This document shows, piece by piece, positions 18,458 to 28,004 of a stretch of 64,000 bases of DNA. The translations under genes were made by a program, and so were the position numbers. This DNA comes from Sulfolobus tengchongensis (GTDB lineage Archaea > Thermoproteota > Thermoprotei_A > Sulfolobales > Sulfolobaceae), in assembly GCF_036967215.1 (NCBI RefSeq), contig NZ_CP146016.1:834501-898500 (forward strand). Reading direction: 5' to 3'. The notes under the pieces were generated by a model that was not told the origin of the DNA, made no database searches, and saw nothing but the letters and a program-made list of their open reading frames with translations. Position 1 is the first letter of the stretch; each line of letters opens with the position of its first letter.

Positions 18458-19105
18458 CTATAATAAACTATAATACTCATCTAGTAAAATTTCTAACAAT
18501 ATTTTCTCGGATTTCCTTATATGATATAGAAGAGTATTTGGTCTTATACCTAACTCCTTACTTAGTATTGATAAGTTACAGTTTTTAGGATATTCAAACA
18601 ATCCCTTATCGTAAGCAATTTTAAGAAATTTCATGTTCCTATCAGTCAACTTATCTATTAGATTCTCTACTTTCTCTAATTCCATCTTTTTGAATGAAAG
18701 AAGATTGGACATTTTCTCTAATTTTTCACTAAGACTAGATATTAGAGAGGATTTAACAATTATTTTCCATTTTTCTATTCCATGAAATATTCTATGTGAT
18801 AGTACTAAAGAGTTTGCTTCGTAAAGTAAATTCGATATGGAGTTCCGTTTTGGGTATATGAATTCCATTATAAAGCCGTAATTATCCAAAAAATCTAATC
18901 TAATTATTTTAATACTATTATTATTTCTTAATTCCCTAATTAAGTCCTTGGAGTCCTTACCTATAACCATAACCTTCGAGGAGAAAATGTCTTCATTGTC
19001 GAATTCTTGGGACAACAACTTAATGTTAACGTTGTACTTAGCAGTAAGTTCAGTCCAACAGTTTGGGTGGAGGAGATCAACGGATAATACTGAAAATTTT
19101 TCCAT
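18458..19105 (-). CDS. Bat-like HTH (HTH_10) transcriptional regulator
   Basis: A 215-residue protein. The C-terminal about 55 residues are a bacterio-opsin-activator-type HTH: LTDRNMKFLKIAYDKGLFEY leads into a helix-turn-helix with LSKELGIRPNTLLYHIRKSE. The N-terminal 150 residues form a poorly conserved sensor-like domain typical of archaeal HTH_10 proteins. It sits 32 bp downstream of the homogentisate dioxygenase gene in the same direction, so a role in aromatic-acid control is an attractive inference. No effector site can be named. Confidence 0.8.
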   Translation of the reverse strand: MEKFSVLSVDLLHPNCWTELTAKYNVNIKLLSQEFDNEDIFSSKVMVIGKDSKDLIRELRNNNSIKIIRLDFLDNYGFIMEFIYPKRNSISNLLYEANSLVLSHRIFHGIEKWKIIVKSSLISSLSEKLEKMSNLLSFKKMELEKVENLIDKLTDRNMKFLKIAYDKGLFEYPKNCNLSILSKELGIRPNTLLYHIRKSEKILLEILLDEYYSLL

Positions 19106-19137
19106 AATTTAACTTAATAAATAAAAGTATAAAAAAT

Positions 19138-20292
19138 TTATGGAGTATACCACGATAATGGATATGATGAATCATCTATTTCCTTAGCATATATAGAGAT
19201 TTTTAGCCTTTTTTGCGTCTCAACCATTACTGCAACTTCGTCATTGTAAGTTCCCCTTTTATTAAGACTTGATTCTAATGCACCAGGCTGTGGACCATGA
19301 ACATGACCACCTCTATGTAGTGTTATATCACCTTTACCTATTCCTCTTCTGCTCATAAATTGTCCTGATGAATAGAAGATAACCTCATCAGCATCTACAT
19401 TATTATGGTAATATGATATGGGAATTGACTGTGGATGATAATCGAAGAGCCTTGAAACAAATGTACAGATAACAAAACTATTAGCCGTAAAAGTAGTATA
19501 CACTGTGGGTGGTTGATGTAGTTTACCAGTAATAGGTTCTAAATCGTACACGCTCAAAGCAAATGGATAAAGATATCCATCCCAGCCTATTACATCGAAT
19601 GGATGTGTGTCTAAATCTACAAATTGAAAACCATTTACTGTTTTAATAACTAATTTATAGTTTCCCTTCTCATTATATGTCTTTAGGCTAGGTAACCTTA
19701 TGTCTCTATTATAATAGAAAGAACCCTCAATTAACTGTCCATACTCGTTTCTATAGTCTTTGGGAATTTCAATCTGTTTACCTTCAATTATAAATAACTC
19801 AGAATATTTCTTAAATGTGAATGTGTATGTAGTTCCTCTTGGAATAACTAAATAATCACCTGGCTTTAGGTCTAATTCTCCAAATTCACTTCTAAACGAG
19901 ACCTCTCCCTCATGGACGTAATATACTTCATCAAAATCAGCATTCCTGTAAAATAACTTACTCTCCCCCTCATCTATTTTAGCATAGGATAGAAAAGTAT
20001 CATCATTGAAGAGCAATAAAATACGATCTAAGAAAACATCATTAGACTTTCTTAATTTCAAGGTAGATAACTTATGATGTCTATACCCTGAATCTTTCCA
20101 CTCTTCAATAACGTTATTCTTCCACTCTCCTAATTTAACTATTCTTGTGGGGGGATTTATGTGATAGAGGAGAGAATATCTACCGCTAAATCCATTTAAT
20201 CCAAAAACTTCTTCTCTCACTAATTTTTCATCTTTTGTAAATACGGTATGCCTCTTTCTAGGAACTTCACCTTGTCTATAGTAGAATACCAT
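19138..20292 (-). CDS. hmgA: Homogentisate 1,2-dioxygenase
   Basis: Non-haem Fe(II) ring-cleaving dioxygenase that opens homogentisate to maleylacetoacetate in tyrosine/phenylalanine breakdown, 384 residues. The N-terminal cupin half carries HEGEVSFRSEFGELDLKPGD near 125-145. The C-terminal half has the iron-site region with HRGGHVHGPQPGA near 335 and the Glu-containing DEVAVMVET segment. The TTYTFTF and DTHPFDVIGWDGYLYPFA segments are also characteristic. It is divergent from the luciferase-like monooxygenase across 90 bp. A fumarylacetoacetate-hydrolase-family gene, for the end of the same route, lies at 42.7 kb. Confidence 0.88.
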   Translation of the reverse strand: MVFYYRQGEVPRKRHTVFTKDEKLVREEVFGLNGFSGRYSLLYHINPPTRIVKLGEWKNNVIEEWKDSGYRHHKLSTLKLRKSNDVFLDRILLLFNDDTFLSYAKIDEGESKLFYRNADFDEVYYVHEGEVSFRSEFGELDLKPGDYLVIPRGTTYTFTFKKYSELFIIEGKQIEIPKDYRNEYGQLIEGSFYYNRDIRLPSLKTYNEKGNYKLVIKTVNGFQFVDLDTHPFDVIGWDGYLYPFALSVYDLEPITGKLHQPPTVYTTFTANSFVICTFVSRLFDYHPQSIPISYYHNNVDADEVIFYSSGQFMSRRGIGKGDITLHRGGHVHGPQPGALESSLNKRGTYNDEVAVMVETQKRLKISIYAKEIDDSSYPLSWYTP

Positions 20293-20382
20293 GTATATAT
20301 TACTTTTAAAGTGGTATTATAAGCATATAATAGAAAAGTTTCAATGAAATGTTTATTTTAAAGGTATATTAAAGAGTATTAT
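20293..20382. promoter_or_regulatory. Divergent promoter region, hmgA / luciferase-like gene
   Basis: Back-to-back archaeal promoters lie in 90 bp. CTTTAAAAGTAA (reverse strand, about 20300-20312) precedes hmgA by roughly 10-20 bp. TTTATTTTAAAG precedes the monooxygenase by about 25 bp. Both transcripts would be leaderless or nearly so, and a regulator bound here could control both genes. Confidence 0.5.
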
Positions 20383-21414
20383 ATGGTAGAAGAAAAGATA
20401 AAACCCGAGTTATTTTGGGTAATGGATTATTATTCTGAATCGGGATTAACAAAAAAGGATTATTATGAGCAAGTAGCAAAGGAAGTAGAGTTTGCGGAGA
20501 AATTAGGCTTTAGAGGAGTATGGATAGCAGAACATCATTTCATAGATTACGGCATAGTTCCATCTGCACCTATATACTTATCTTATTTAGCCACTAGAAC
20601 TAAAAGTATAAGAATTGGACCTGCTGTTTCCACAATAGTATTTAGAAATCCAGTACAGGTTGCTGAGGATTATTCACTGCTGGATACGCTATCAAATGGA
20701 AGATTAAATTTAGCCATGGGAAGTGGGTACTTAAAGCATGAATTTGCTGGGTTTAATATACCTCAAGAAGCTAAGAGAGAGATTTTTGACGAAGCGTTAG
20801 AGATAATTCTTAGACTAATGAAAGGAGAGAAAGTAAACTTCCATGGCAAATACTTCAAATATGAAAATATAGGGATAAACGTATTGCCCATACAAAAACC
20901 CCATCCACCTATTTGGATAGCAGTACTTAGAGCTGAGGCAGCTTACCATGTGGGAAAGAAGGGATTTAACTTAATGATGATACCATATGCGACTGTAGAC
21001 AGGATAGAAGATATAGTACCGGTAATAAATTCGTATAGAGAAGGTATAAAAGGGAGTAATGCCAGCACAGAAATTTCATTAGCGTTCCACACTCACATCT
21101 CTAAATCTTTCCATGATGCAGTAGAGGAATCTAAAGAATATTTACATAGGTATGTATTTTCTAGGCTTTACGCTAAAAGGAGAACATTAGATGAACTATA
21201 TAATAGTGGATTACTGTTATTGGGAAGTCCAGACGACGTTGCAAATCAAATTTATAAAATATGGAAACTGTCTGGGCTTAATAGGATAATGTTCCTAGTT
21301 GATTATGGTATGAAACCATTTACTCTAGTTACTGATATTCTCACTAATATAAGAGAGAAAGTTGCTAAAAGTCTCGAAACTAAAGGCCTTATACTCGACT
21401 TTGAGGACAAGTGA
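20383..21414 (+). CDS. Luciferase-like (LLM) flavin-dependent monooxygenase
   Basis: A 343-residue TIM-barrel protein of the bacterial luciferase family, using reduced flavin (FMN or F420). Recognisable segments are GVWIAEHHF near residue 50, GPAVSTIVFRNPVQVAEDYS near 85-105, LDTLSNGRLNLAMGSGYLKHEF near 108-130, and PHPPIWIA near 180. Such enzymes oxygenate aldehydes, alkanes, chelators or aromatics. Divergence from homogentisate dioxygenase hints at a role in aromatic oxidation, but the chemistry cannot be assigned. A flavin reductase partner is not visible nearby. Confidence 0.85.
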   Translation: MVEEKIKPELFWVMDYYSESGLTKKDYYEQVAKEVEFAEKLGFRGVWIAEHHFIDYGIVPSAPIYLSYLATRTKSIRIGPAVSTIVFRNPVQVAEDYSLLDTLSNGRLNLAMGSGYLKHEFAGFNIPQEAKREIFDEALEIILRLMKGEKVNFHGKYFKYENIGINVLPIQKPHPPIWIAVLRAEAAYHVGKKGFNLMMIPYATVDRIEDIVPVINSYREGIKGSNASTEISLAFHTHISKSFHDAVEESKEYLHRYVFSRLYAKRRTLDELYNSGLLLLGSPDDVANQIYKIWKLSGLNRIMFLVDYGMKPFTLVTDILTNIREKVAKSLETKGLILDFEDK

Positions 21415-21466
21415 AAAATATCATTTTTACCATCAAAAATACAGATCATTACCTTTTTCCTAAATA

Positions 21467-21552
21467 TGGGTTTTCAAAACTTACATTACTTTAAACATTC
21501 TCCAACAATAATGACGTGCTAAACTACTGTGGTTTAATGCCAAACCACAAAG
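21467..21552 (-). repeat. Degraded hairpin repeat, family 1, reverse orientation
   Basis: The run GGGTTTTCAAAACTTACATTAC at the left matches the right arm of the family read on the other strand, and AACCACAAAG closes it at 21543-21552. The centre has drifted and the extreme left end is lost. It lies in the gap between two convergent genes. Confidence 0.5.
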
Positions 21553-21562
21553 CCAAATCTGA

Positions 21563-22564
21563 TCATCCCATTTTTGGTATCATCAATGATTCAGCGTAAG
21601 CCATACTTCTGAGCAACTTGGCCGTATTTCCCTCTACGTAATTTTCTCCAAAATCTCCGAAGAATTTATCCCCGATTCTTATTATTGTAGCGATCCTTTT
21701 AGGTTTAAATTTAATTTCTTCCCCTAATGCATTTTTCATTGAAATTCTCCCTGAACTAACAGCTACATCAGCTGACATCGGTATATCAATTTCTTCAAAT
21801 GTTGCACAATCTCCAGCTCCGAACACGTTTTTATGTTCCACAGACTTTAAGTACTCATCAACGATAAGTCTATGATTCTTGTTTTTATGTTGAAATGCAT
21901 CAATTAATACTGGACCCTTTAGTCCACCAGCGAAGATAGTTAATTCCGACTTAATTTCACCATGAGTAGTTAGAACGGAATTTTTCTTAATTTCTAAGGC
22001 TTCAACTCCAAGTAGCAAATTAACTCCTAACTCCGTTAGAATTTTCTTAGCTGTATTTGAGGATGCGGTAGTCATAGTTGGTAATAGTCTATCTCTCCTT
22101 TGAATGAGCGTTATTCTTTTACCAGTAACATTAGAGGCAATATTGCCTGCTAGTTCGACACCGGACGCTCCACCACCAATAATTACTATATCCCTAACCT
22201 CTTGTATTCTCTTCTTCAACTCTAACGCATCTTGGAGATTCTCTATTTTATGTGCATACTCTTTTGCTCCCTTTAATCTGGGGAGGTTTTGTTGATGCCC
22301 TAAACTTATTATTACCTTATCATATGAAATTGATTGACCGTTACTGAGAATTATCCTCCTTTCGTTAAAATCTATTTTAACTACTTCTCCTACTAACACT
22401 TTTTCATATTTTACTCTTATATCATCGATATTTTTTAACCCACACGCGAAATCAATAATCCAAGGAGTTAATAGGAAATAATCCTTTTTATCTATCAATA
22501 GAGAATTCTTGTTTTGATTATAAGCTGATATTCCTGCAAATCCACCACCTACTATGACAATCAT
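21563..22564 (-). CDS. NDH-2/sulfide:quinone-reductase-type FAD oxidoreductase
   Basis: A 333-residue two-dinucleotide-binding flavoprotein. The N-terminal FAD motif reads MIVIVGGGFAGISAY and the second Rossmann motif IVIIGGGASGVELAG is near residue 128. FGAGDCA near residue 248 contacts the FAD ribityl chain. The family passes electrons from NADH or sulfide to quinones. The paired cysteines of true SQR are absent, so NADH dehydrogenase-like is the better label. It starts immediately after the stop of the TPP-enzyme gene in the same operon, which suggests it receives or shares electrons in pyruvate oxidation. Confidence 0.8.
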   Translation of the reverse strand: MIVIVGGGFAGISAYNQNKNSLLIDKKDYFLLTPWIIDFACGLKNIDDIRVKYEKVLVGEVVKIDFNERRIILSNGQSISYDKVIISLGHQQNLPRLKGAKEYAHKIENLQDALELKKRIQEVRDIVIIGGGASGVELAGNIASNVTGKRITLIQRRDRLLPTMTTASSNTAKKILTELGVNLLLGVEALEIKKNSVLTTHGEIKSELTIFAGGLKGPVLIDAFQHKNKNHRLIVDEYLKSVEHKNVFGAGDCATFEEIDIPMSADVAVSSGRISMKNALGEEIKFKPKRIATIIRIGDKFFGDFGENYVEGNTAKLLRSMAYAESLMIPKMG

Positions 22565-24217
22565 TTAGATCCCTTGTAGCTTTTCTCTAAATATAGAAAG
22601 TATATATTCTCCTGCTTGTTTGAATGTTAATTTTGGTGGCATTGGTCTTTCATTAGGGTCTACAATTGCATCCAAAACGGCAGGACCTTCAAAATTTAAG
22701 AACTCCTCTATTACTTGCTCAGCATCTTTTGGTTCTTCTAATCTAAAACCTTTAAAACCAATTGCCTCAGCTAATTTTATAAAATCTGGATTATATAAAT
22801 CAACCCCCCATTCTGGATAGCCCATTACTTCTTGCTCGAATTTTATCATCCCCAGTTTAGAGTTGTTGTATATAACTATCTTTACTGGAAGATCATATTT
22901 CTTAGCTGTTATCATTTCCATCATTGTCATTGTAAATCCTCCATCCCCTGTAAATGAAATAACTTGCCTTTGATTATTAACTGCAAAAGATGCACCAACT
23001 GCGCCGGGTACTCCTATACCCATAGAGCCTAACCAAGCGGAGAAAACGAAAGTTTGCTCACCAGATGCTCTGAAATGTCTTGCGGTCCACATCGTAACAT
23101 TTCCGGTATCTGTGATAATTACAGCATCTTTTTTACATTTCTGAGATACTAAATAAGCTATCCTCTGTGGTTTCATTGGCTTTTCTAGACTATTTTCTTG
23201 TTTACTTAATGAATCTAACCAATCTTCTTTAGCTCCCTTCATTTCCTCATAAAACTTATCCTTTTTCTCATCTACCTCAATGTCTAAGAAAGAGCTAACT
23301 GGCACCGTATATGCTATGTCTACTCCTATTCTTTTACCTATATTACTGCTTTCTATGTCAACTTGTATTACCTTCGCATCCTCAGATAGAAAATTAACAT
23401 AAGGAAATGAGGTCCCTAGCATTATTAACAAATCAGTTTTATCCATAGCTTCAATTGATGGCTTAGTTCCCAAAAGACCTATCCCTCCCATAACTTTTGG
23501 ATCCAAATCTGGTAGTATTCCCTTACCATTTAAGGCATATATTACTGGTGCACCTATTTTTTCTGAGAATTTATTCAGTTTTTCAGATGTACCCTTAGCC
23601 CCACCCCCTATTAGAATAACGGGTCTCTCGCTTTCCTTGACTAATTCTTTTGCTTTAGAGAAATCAATGTGATACTCAACTTTTGGTTCTTCAGTCTTTT
23701 TACTCCCTTTATAGCTACTGCTTTTCCTCAAAATGTCAACTGGTAAATTGATGTGAGCAACTCCCCTTTTAGAAATCGCCTCTCTTATTGCTCTTCTCGT
23801 TATGTATTCAGCGTTTTCTGGATTAATTATAATCTGATTATATACAGCTACGTCATCGAACAGCTTAACTAAATTTACCTCTTGAAAATAATCATGACCG
23901 ATCATATCAGATTCCACTTGTCCAGTAAATGCTATTACAGCAGCGTGGTCCATTTTAGCATCGTACAATCCATTAAGCAAGTGTATTGATCCAGGTCCGG
24001 AAGTTCCCATACATGCTACGGGCCTTCCCGTTATTTTAGCCTCAACGGAAGATGCGAAAGCTGCACCTTCTTCATGCCTTGTTTGGATATATTTAACACT
24101 ATTGGATTTTCTTATTGCATCTACTAATGGATCTATTGAATCACCTGGAATCCCATATACTCTTTCTATACCATTCTCTTCTAAAACCTTTACAATAACT
24201 TCAGCAACTGATGGCAT
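22565..24217 (-). CDS. TPP-dependent enzyme, pyruvate oxidase / acetolactate synthase-like
   Basis: A 550-residue thiamine-diphosphate enzyme with the three-domain order of the POX/ALS family. The PYR domain has the catalytic Glu in QTRHEEGAAFAS near residue 50. A central domain near 190-320 is of the kind that can bind FAD, and the C-terminal PP domain has GDGGFTM near 425 and the motif-closing NN (YNNSKLG). Sequence texture (GIPGDSIDPLVDAIRK, DHAAVIAFTGQV) is closer to pyruvate oxidase (PoxB) than to biosynthetic acetolactate synthase, and no ALS regulatory subunit is adjacent. It probably decarboxylates pyruvate to acetate or acetyl-phosphate/CoA with electrons to quinone. Its own TATA-containing start lies at 24217. 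Confidence 0.83.
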   Translation of the reverse strand: MPSVAEVIVKVLEENGIERVYGIPGDSIDPLVDAIRKSNSVKYIQTRHEEGAAFASSVEAKITGRPVACMGTSGPGSIHLLNGLYDAKMDHAAVIAFTGQVESDMIGHDYFQEVNLVKLFDDVAVYNQIIINPENAEYITRRAIREAISKRGVAHINLPVDILRKSSSYKGSKKTEEPKVEYHIDFSKAKELVKESERPVILIGGGAKGTSEKLNKFSEKIGAPVIYALNGKGILPDLDPKVMGGIGLLGTKPSIEAMDKTDLLIMLGTSFPYVNFLSEDAKVIQVDIESSNIGKRIGVDIAYTVPVSSFLDIEVDEKKDKFYEEMKGAKEDWLDSLSKQENSLEKPMKPQRIAYLVSQKCKKDAVIITDTGNVTMWTARHFRASGEQTFVFSAWLGSMGIGVPGAVGASFAVNNQRQVISFTGDGGFTMTMMEMITAKKYDLPVKIVIYNNSKLGMIKFEQEVMGYPEWGVDLYNPDFIKLAEAIGFKGFRLEEPKDAEQVIEEFLNFEGPAVLDAIVDPNERPMPPKLTFKQAGEYILSIFREKLQGI

Positions 24218-24581
24218 ACTATACTATTTACTATTAACCTATAAAAAGCTTAAATTATAATAATCGTAATTAGAAACAATATTTCAATAAACCCAAACTA
24301 ATAAAAATAGTTAATTCAAGTTTTTGGATATTTTCAACTATATGATATTAGTTTATGAAGTATCTGAAAATTGAGGTCCTTCTCTTAATCAGAATTATTC
24401 GTAGAATCAGCGCTAAGTATTGAAATGCTATACGCCATTAATTGACTAAATAGTAACGTCATTTACAATCGCCTATTGACTAAAGCTTGCGTAATTGATA
24501 TTAATCTGCTATAGTATTGAATTAAAAGGACTATATGAAGTTAAAAGGAGATAAACAGAATTTTACTTATATCGATTTTAT
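24218..24581. other. Gap holding a degraded family-2 repeat
   Basis: A 364-bp gap. The only structure I can identify is the decayed family-2 repeat at about 24350-24437, listed separately. The remainder is AT-rich, with no ORF of interest. Confidence 0.4.
24350..24437 (+). repeat. Degraded family-2 hairpin repeat
   Basis: AGTTTATGAAGT then CTGAAAATTGAGG, TTCTCTTAATCAG and ATTATTCGTAGAAT parallel the copy at 41573-41661 base by base, with many substitutions. The right end has decayed and no flanking direct repeat is visible. Confidence 0.5.
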
Positions 24582-25871
24582 CTATTCTATTCCATAAAAT
24601 ATTCTATCTGACGATATGAGGTAGAGGAAAATTGAGGTAGGTATCGTTATTTTATTGTCATTTCTCCCTATTTCATCAATAGATAAAATATAACCCGGTA
24701 TTTCAATGGTTCTTCTTATTCTTTTTTCCCATTTGACTTCAACACCCATTTTGCCTACTACGAAGTCTATCTCTTTTCCATTTTTGAAGAATGTAAAAGT
24801 GCTCTCGTTGAATTCCCTAGATAGATGTTCCCCTACCGTTTGTTCAATTAATAATGGTATGTCATTGGTTTCTAAATCCTTACCTAAACTGTATCTTTTC
24901 ATTACTCTGAATAGGAAAGGATCAATGAAGTATATCTTCTTTAAAGATTTATAATTAATCCTATCGCTATTCAATTCTTTTTTTCTAAAAACTCTGACTA
25001 TGAATAGTTTTTCTAGGATTTCTAGGTAGTCTGAAACTGTATTGTGAGAGATAGAGATTTCTTTTGCAATACTGTTTTCTGTTATTCTAGTAGCGATGCT
25101 CTCAACTATCTTCCTTATTATTTGCTTGAATATGATTTCGTTTTTGTTTGTTTTGAAGAATTCTGTCATTATCGCATCTTTATAAGTTTCATATAGTGAC
25201 ATTGGATCGTCAACGAAATTCGTAGCGAGATAACCGCCCCTTTTAATGTATTCTAATAATACCCTATTGAGTTCTGAGATGTAGGGAATTAACCTAATAG
25301 CGTATTCGTACATTTTATCCATTTCTTGAATGTTAATTGTAGGTATATCAATTATTTTTTTGAAGAATGTATTAAAATACACTCTAAAATTAAGCGGATA
25401 ATATATAAACTTATGAATTGGCCTCCCTGGAAGGGTTTCTCTGTACAAGTTAATTGACGATGAACCAGTAACGTAGACTAGTGAGTTCTTGAAATAACCC
25501 GCATTAAATAAGTGAAGTAAACTAACGTTCCAATCTTTTACTGAGGTTATTTCGTCCAAAAATATGTGAGCTTCATCCTTATTTATTAAAGTTCTATATT
25601 GGTTAATCAAATCTATTAATTCCTCCTTTTTTGAAAGTGAATCGCACGAGAAGAAGAGTATTTTCTCTGGTTTTGTTCCTTTCTCTAACAGTGATTTTAT
25701 TGTCGTTTTTACAAATGTTGTTTTTCCTACTTGTCTAGGCCCTAAAATTAATGCGTTTTCCGTTAATGGGGGAATGAAGATTTTTGCCTTCCTTACATTC
25801 TCGTCCTCATAAATTTTTTTAGGGTCAATCCACCACGGATTTTGAAAACTCATCTGAGATATAAGTGACAC
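24582..25871 (-). CDS. Archaeal AAA ATPase with C-terminal DUF4143 domain
   Basis: A 429-residue stand-alone ATPase of the archaeal AAA_14/DUF4143 class. Walker A GPRQVGKTT is at residues 44-52. Walker B is in AHIFLDEITSV near 102, and sensor-like VTGSSSINLY near 133. A winged-helix-like linker (ENSIAKEISISHNTVSDYLEI) is near 270-285. The C-terminal domain carries EIDFVVGKMGVEVKW near 365-380, a PD-(D/E)xK-like pattern. These proteins are common in archaeal accessory DNA, and their function is unproven. It is isolated between two long intergenic regions carrying element relics. Confidence 0.85.
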   Translation of the reverse strand: MSLISQMSFQNPWWIDPKKIYEDENVRKAKIFIPPLTENALILGPRQVGKTTFVKTTIKSLLEKGTKPEKILFFSCDSLSKKEELIDLINQYRTLINKDEAHIFLDEITSVKDWNVSLLHLFNAGYFKNSLVYVTGSSSINLYRETLPGRPIHKFIYYPLNFRVYFNTFFKKIIDIPTINIQEMDKMYEYAIRLIPYISELNRVLLEYIKRGGYLATNFVDDPMSLYETYKDAIMTEFFKTNKNEIIFKQIIRKIVESIATRITENSIAKEISISHNTVSDYLEILEKLFIVRVFRKKELNSDRINYKSLKKIYFIDPFLFRVMKRYSLGKDLETNDIPLLIEQTVGEHLSREFNESTFTFFKNGKEIDFVVGKMGVEVKWEKRIRRTIEIPGYILSIDEIGRNDNKITIPTSIFLYLISSDRIFYGIE

Positions 25872-26552
25872 TTAATAATTTAGTATCAAGTTTCATATAA
25901 AACTTTCTATCTAGCTGACAACTTTTCCGGAAAGATTGTCAATTTATTATCAAGTTTTCCATTATCTATATAAAGAAATAAGGCAACTTAAGATCAAAGG
26001 AAATTCATAAAGGGATGTTATTCACGTTAATTGGGAAATTCAACCACGAGAGAGTGTCCGATATGAGAGAAATTCAGTGAATAATTATTTGAAACATATC
26101 TAATTAATGAAAAAACTGAATAATACTTAAGTTGGGCAAATTGACATCTATGTTAGTCAATTTAACCTCAAATTAAGGTGATAACTCGGAACATAGAGTT
26201 AACTTCATATTTTATATTAAAATAAGCCGAATTTTATGCAATCCGGACACTCTCACGAGCTTGTTAGCATGGAACTGAAAAAGTTTCAGTAAACACTTGA
26301 AGGGATTTTCGGAGAACTACTATTAGTAAATTCAATCAATAGTCTGATGTATATTATACAAATTGAGAATTTAAGCAATCTTATGATGAGAAGACCTCAC
26401 ATAAATTTTTAAGAATTTCAGGAGTTACATAACCTCTAATATATTCATTAGAAATTCAACATAATTGACATTATTTGTATTTAGGAATAAGAGAGCTTTA
26501 TGGGAACTTACAATGTTGCAACTACTAAGAAAATGACTATAGTTTCGTTCTT
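25872..26552. other. Long gap with an inverted-repeat element
   Basis: A 680-bp region without a credible gene. The short rightward reading frame near 26500 is antisense to the MFS gene. It contains the inverted-repeat pair described at 26045-26259. The remainder is AT-rich and unstructured to my eye. Confidence 0.45.
26045..26259. mobile_element. Possible ~215-bp MITE with GAGAGTGTCCG terminal inverted repeats
   Basis: CACGAGAGAGTGTCCGAT at 26045-26062 and ATCCGGACACTCTCACGAG at 26241-26259 are imperfect inverted repeats (about 16 of 18 positions pair). The 180 bp between them has no ORF. This looks like the shell of a DDE-type element, but I could not see a convincing flanking duplication, so the call is tentative. 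Confidence 0.5.
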
Positions 26553-27824
26553 CTACTTAATTCCCTCAGAAGTCTCTTCTAATGGTTTCCTTGCAGTCTC
26601 TTTACTCATTACTATTGAAATTACTAACGCTATCAAGCAGATTGAACCGAATAATATTAACGAATTGAAGAACCCTATCTGCTTCGTCATAATTGGAAAA
26701 TAGAACACTCCTAGAACTGACCCTATTCTACTTATTGCAGTCGCGAATCCTTGTCCTACGGATCTAACTGGAGTAGGGTAAAGTTCTGTAGGATAAAATA
26801 GAGTAACCGCACCAGCCCACTGCTCTAATGCCACAAATGACATAAAATAAGGAACCAAAATAGCTCCGGTAAGTTTATACAAACCGCCTAGGAACAATAA
26901 AATGGTCATAAATCCTAATCCCACTAATAGAACTGGTCTTCTTCCAAAAGAATCTATAAGAAATTCAGCAACAACATAACCTAGTACTGCAGCTCCAGCT
27001 ATTGCTAAAGTACCTAGTATTACCTCATATTTCGATGGAAACGCAAACTCCTCCAGAAGATATGGGTAATATAAGCCTATTCCATAAGCAGCTACGTCAA
27101 ACAGAAACCAAACGCTGGTTACGAAAAGGGTAACTTTTAATAGATTTCCCTTAAATAAGTCGATTACGCTCTTAACGCCTTTATTTTCAATTTCACTATT
27201 AATCTCTTTAATCCTCATTTTTCCAGTGGAAACTAACCACCTAGGTGACTCTATTAACCTTAGTCTAAGAAGTATAATAGGCAAGGATATTATTGCACCG
27301 ATTAGAAATACATATCTCCAAAAATAACTTCCCAAAGGTAGTAGAAACAATGTTACAACACCAGAAATACCAACTCCTACCCAGTACATTGCAACAGATC
27401 CAGTTAAGTATTTGCCCCTTGTTTTAGAAGGTGAAAGTTCTGACATTAATGTGCTACTTATTGGATAATCTCCGCCTATTCCTATTCCCAGAAGCAATCT
27501 AGACACGAAAAGTTCAACGAAGTTCTGTGATATTGCTGATAATACTCCGAACACCAAGAAAAAGAAAAGATCGAGTCCCATTATCTTGCTCCTTCCCATC
27601 TTATCTGATAACCATCCAAATAATATCGACCCAGGTATCATTCCAATTAGAGATGAAGCTAATAGTAAACCATATTGAATTGTAGTTAATGAAAATTCCT
27701 TAAGTATTATGGTTGCAGCAAATGAGATCACGTTTAAATCATATCCATCTAGTAGAAATCCAGCTGATGTAACTATGAAGGTTCTCAGACGAGTTAAGAA
27801 TGGTATATTGTCGAAATAGGACAT
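26553..27824 (-). CDS. MFS transporter, sugar/phosphate-permease-like
   Basis: A 423-residue membrane protein with about 12 hydrophobic helices. It has the sugar-porter-type loop motif [14 protein letters not shown] near residue 62 and its second-half counterpart [14 protein letters not shown] near 285. [21 protein letters not shown] near 110-130 resembles phosphate:H+ symporters and bacterial metabolite:H+ symporters. The [15 protein letters not shown] segment near 350 is typical of the group. Substrate is unknown, and the gene stands alone. Confidence 0.85.
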   Translation of the reverse strand: MSYFDNIPFLTRLRTFIVTSAGFLLDGYDLNVISFAATIILKEFSLTTIQYGLLLASSLIGMIPGSILFGWLSDKMGRSKIMGLDLFFFLVFGVLSAISQNFVELFVSRLLLGIGIGGDYPISSTLMSELSPSKTRGKYLTGSVAMYWVGVGISGVVTLFLLPLGSYFWRYVFLIGAIISLPIILLRLRLIESPRWLVSTGKMRIKEINSEIENKGVKSVIDLFKGNLLKVTLFVTSVWFLFDVAAYGIGLYYPYLLEEFAFPSKYEVILGTLAIAGAAVLGYVVAEFLIDSFGRRPVLLVGLGFMTILLFLGGLYKLTGAILVPYFMSFVALEQWAGAVTLFYPTELYPTPVRSVGQGFATAISRIGSVLGVFYFPIMTKQIGFFNSLILFGSICLIALVISIVMSKETARKPLEETSEGIK

Positions 27825-28004
27825 TACAGTAAACTCATTTTATTGACTGGATAAAAGTCTTTCTATAGTTCAAATATGATAAGACTACTATTAGGTAGTG
27901 TTACACTTATCATCATAAAAATGACCTTCTTTGATGTAATCTTTTTTAAGTAGTACTACAAATATTATCTACAAGAAAAATACATAAGGAAAATGATGTA
28001 AAAA

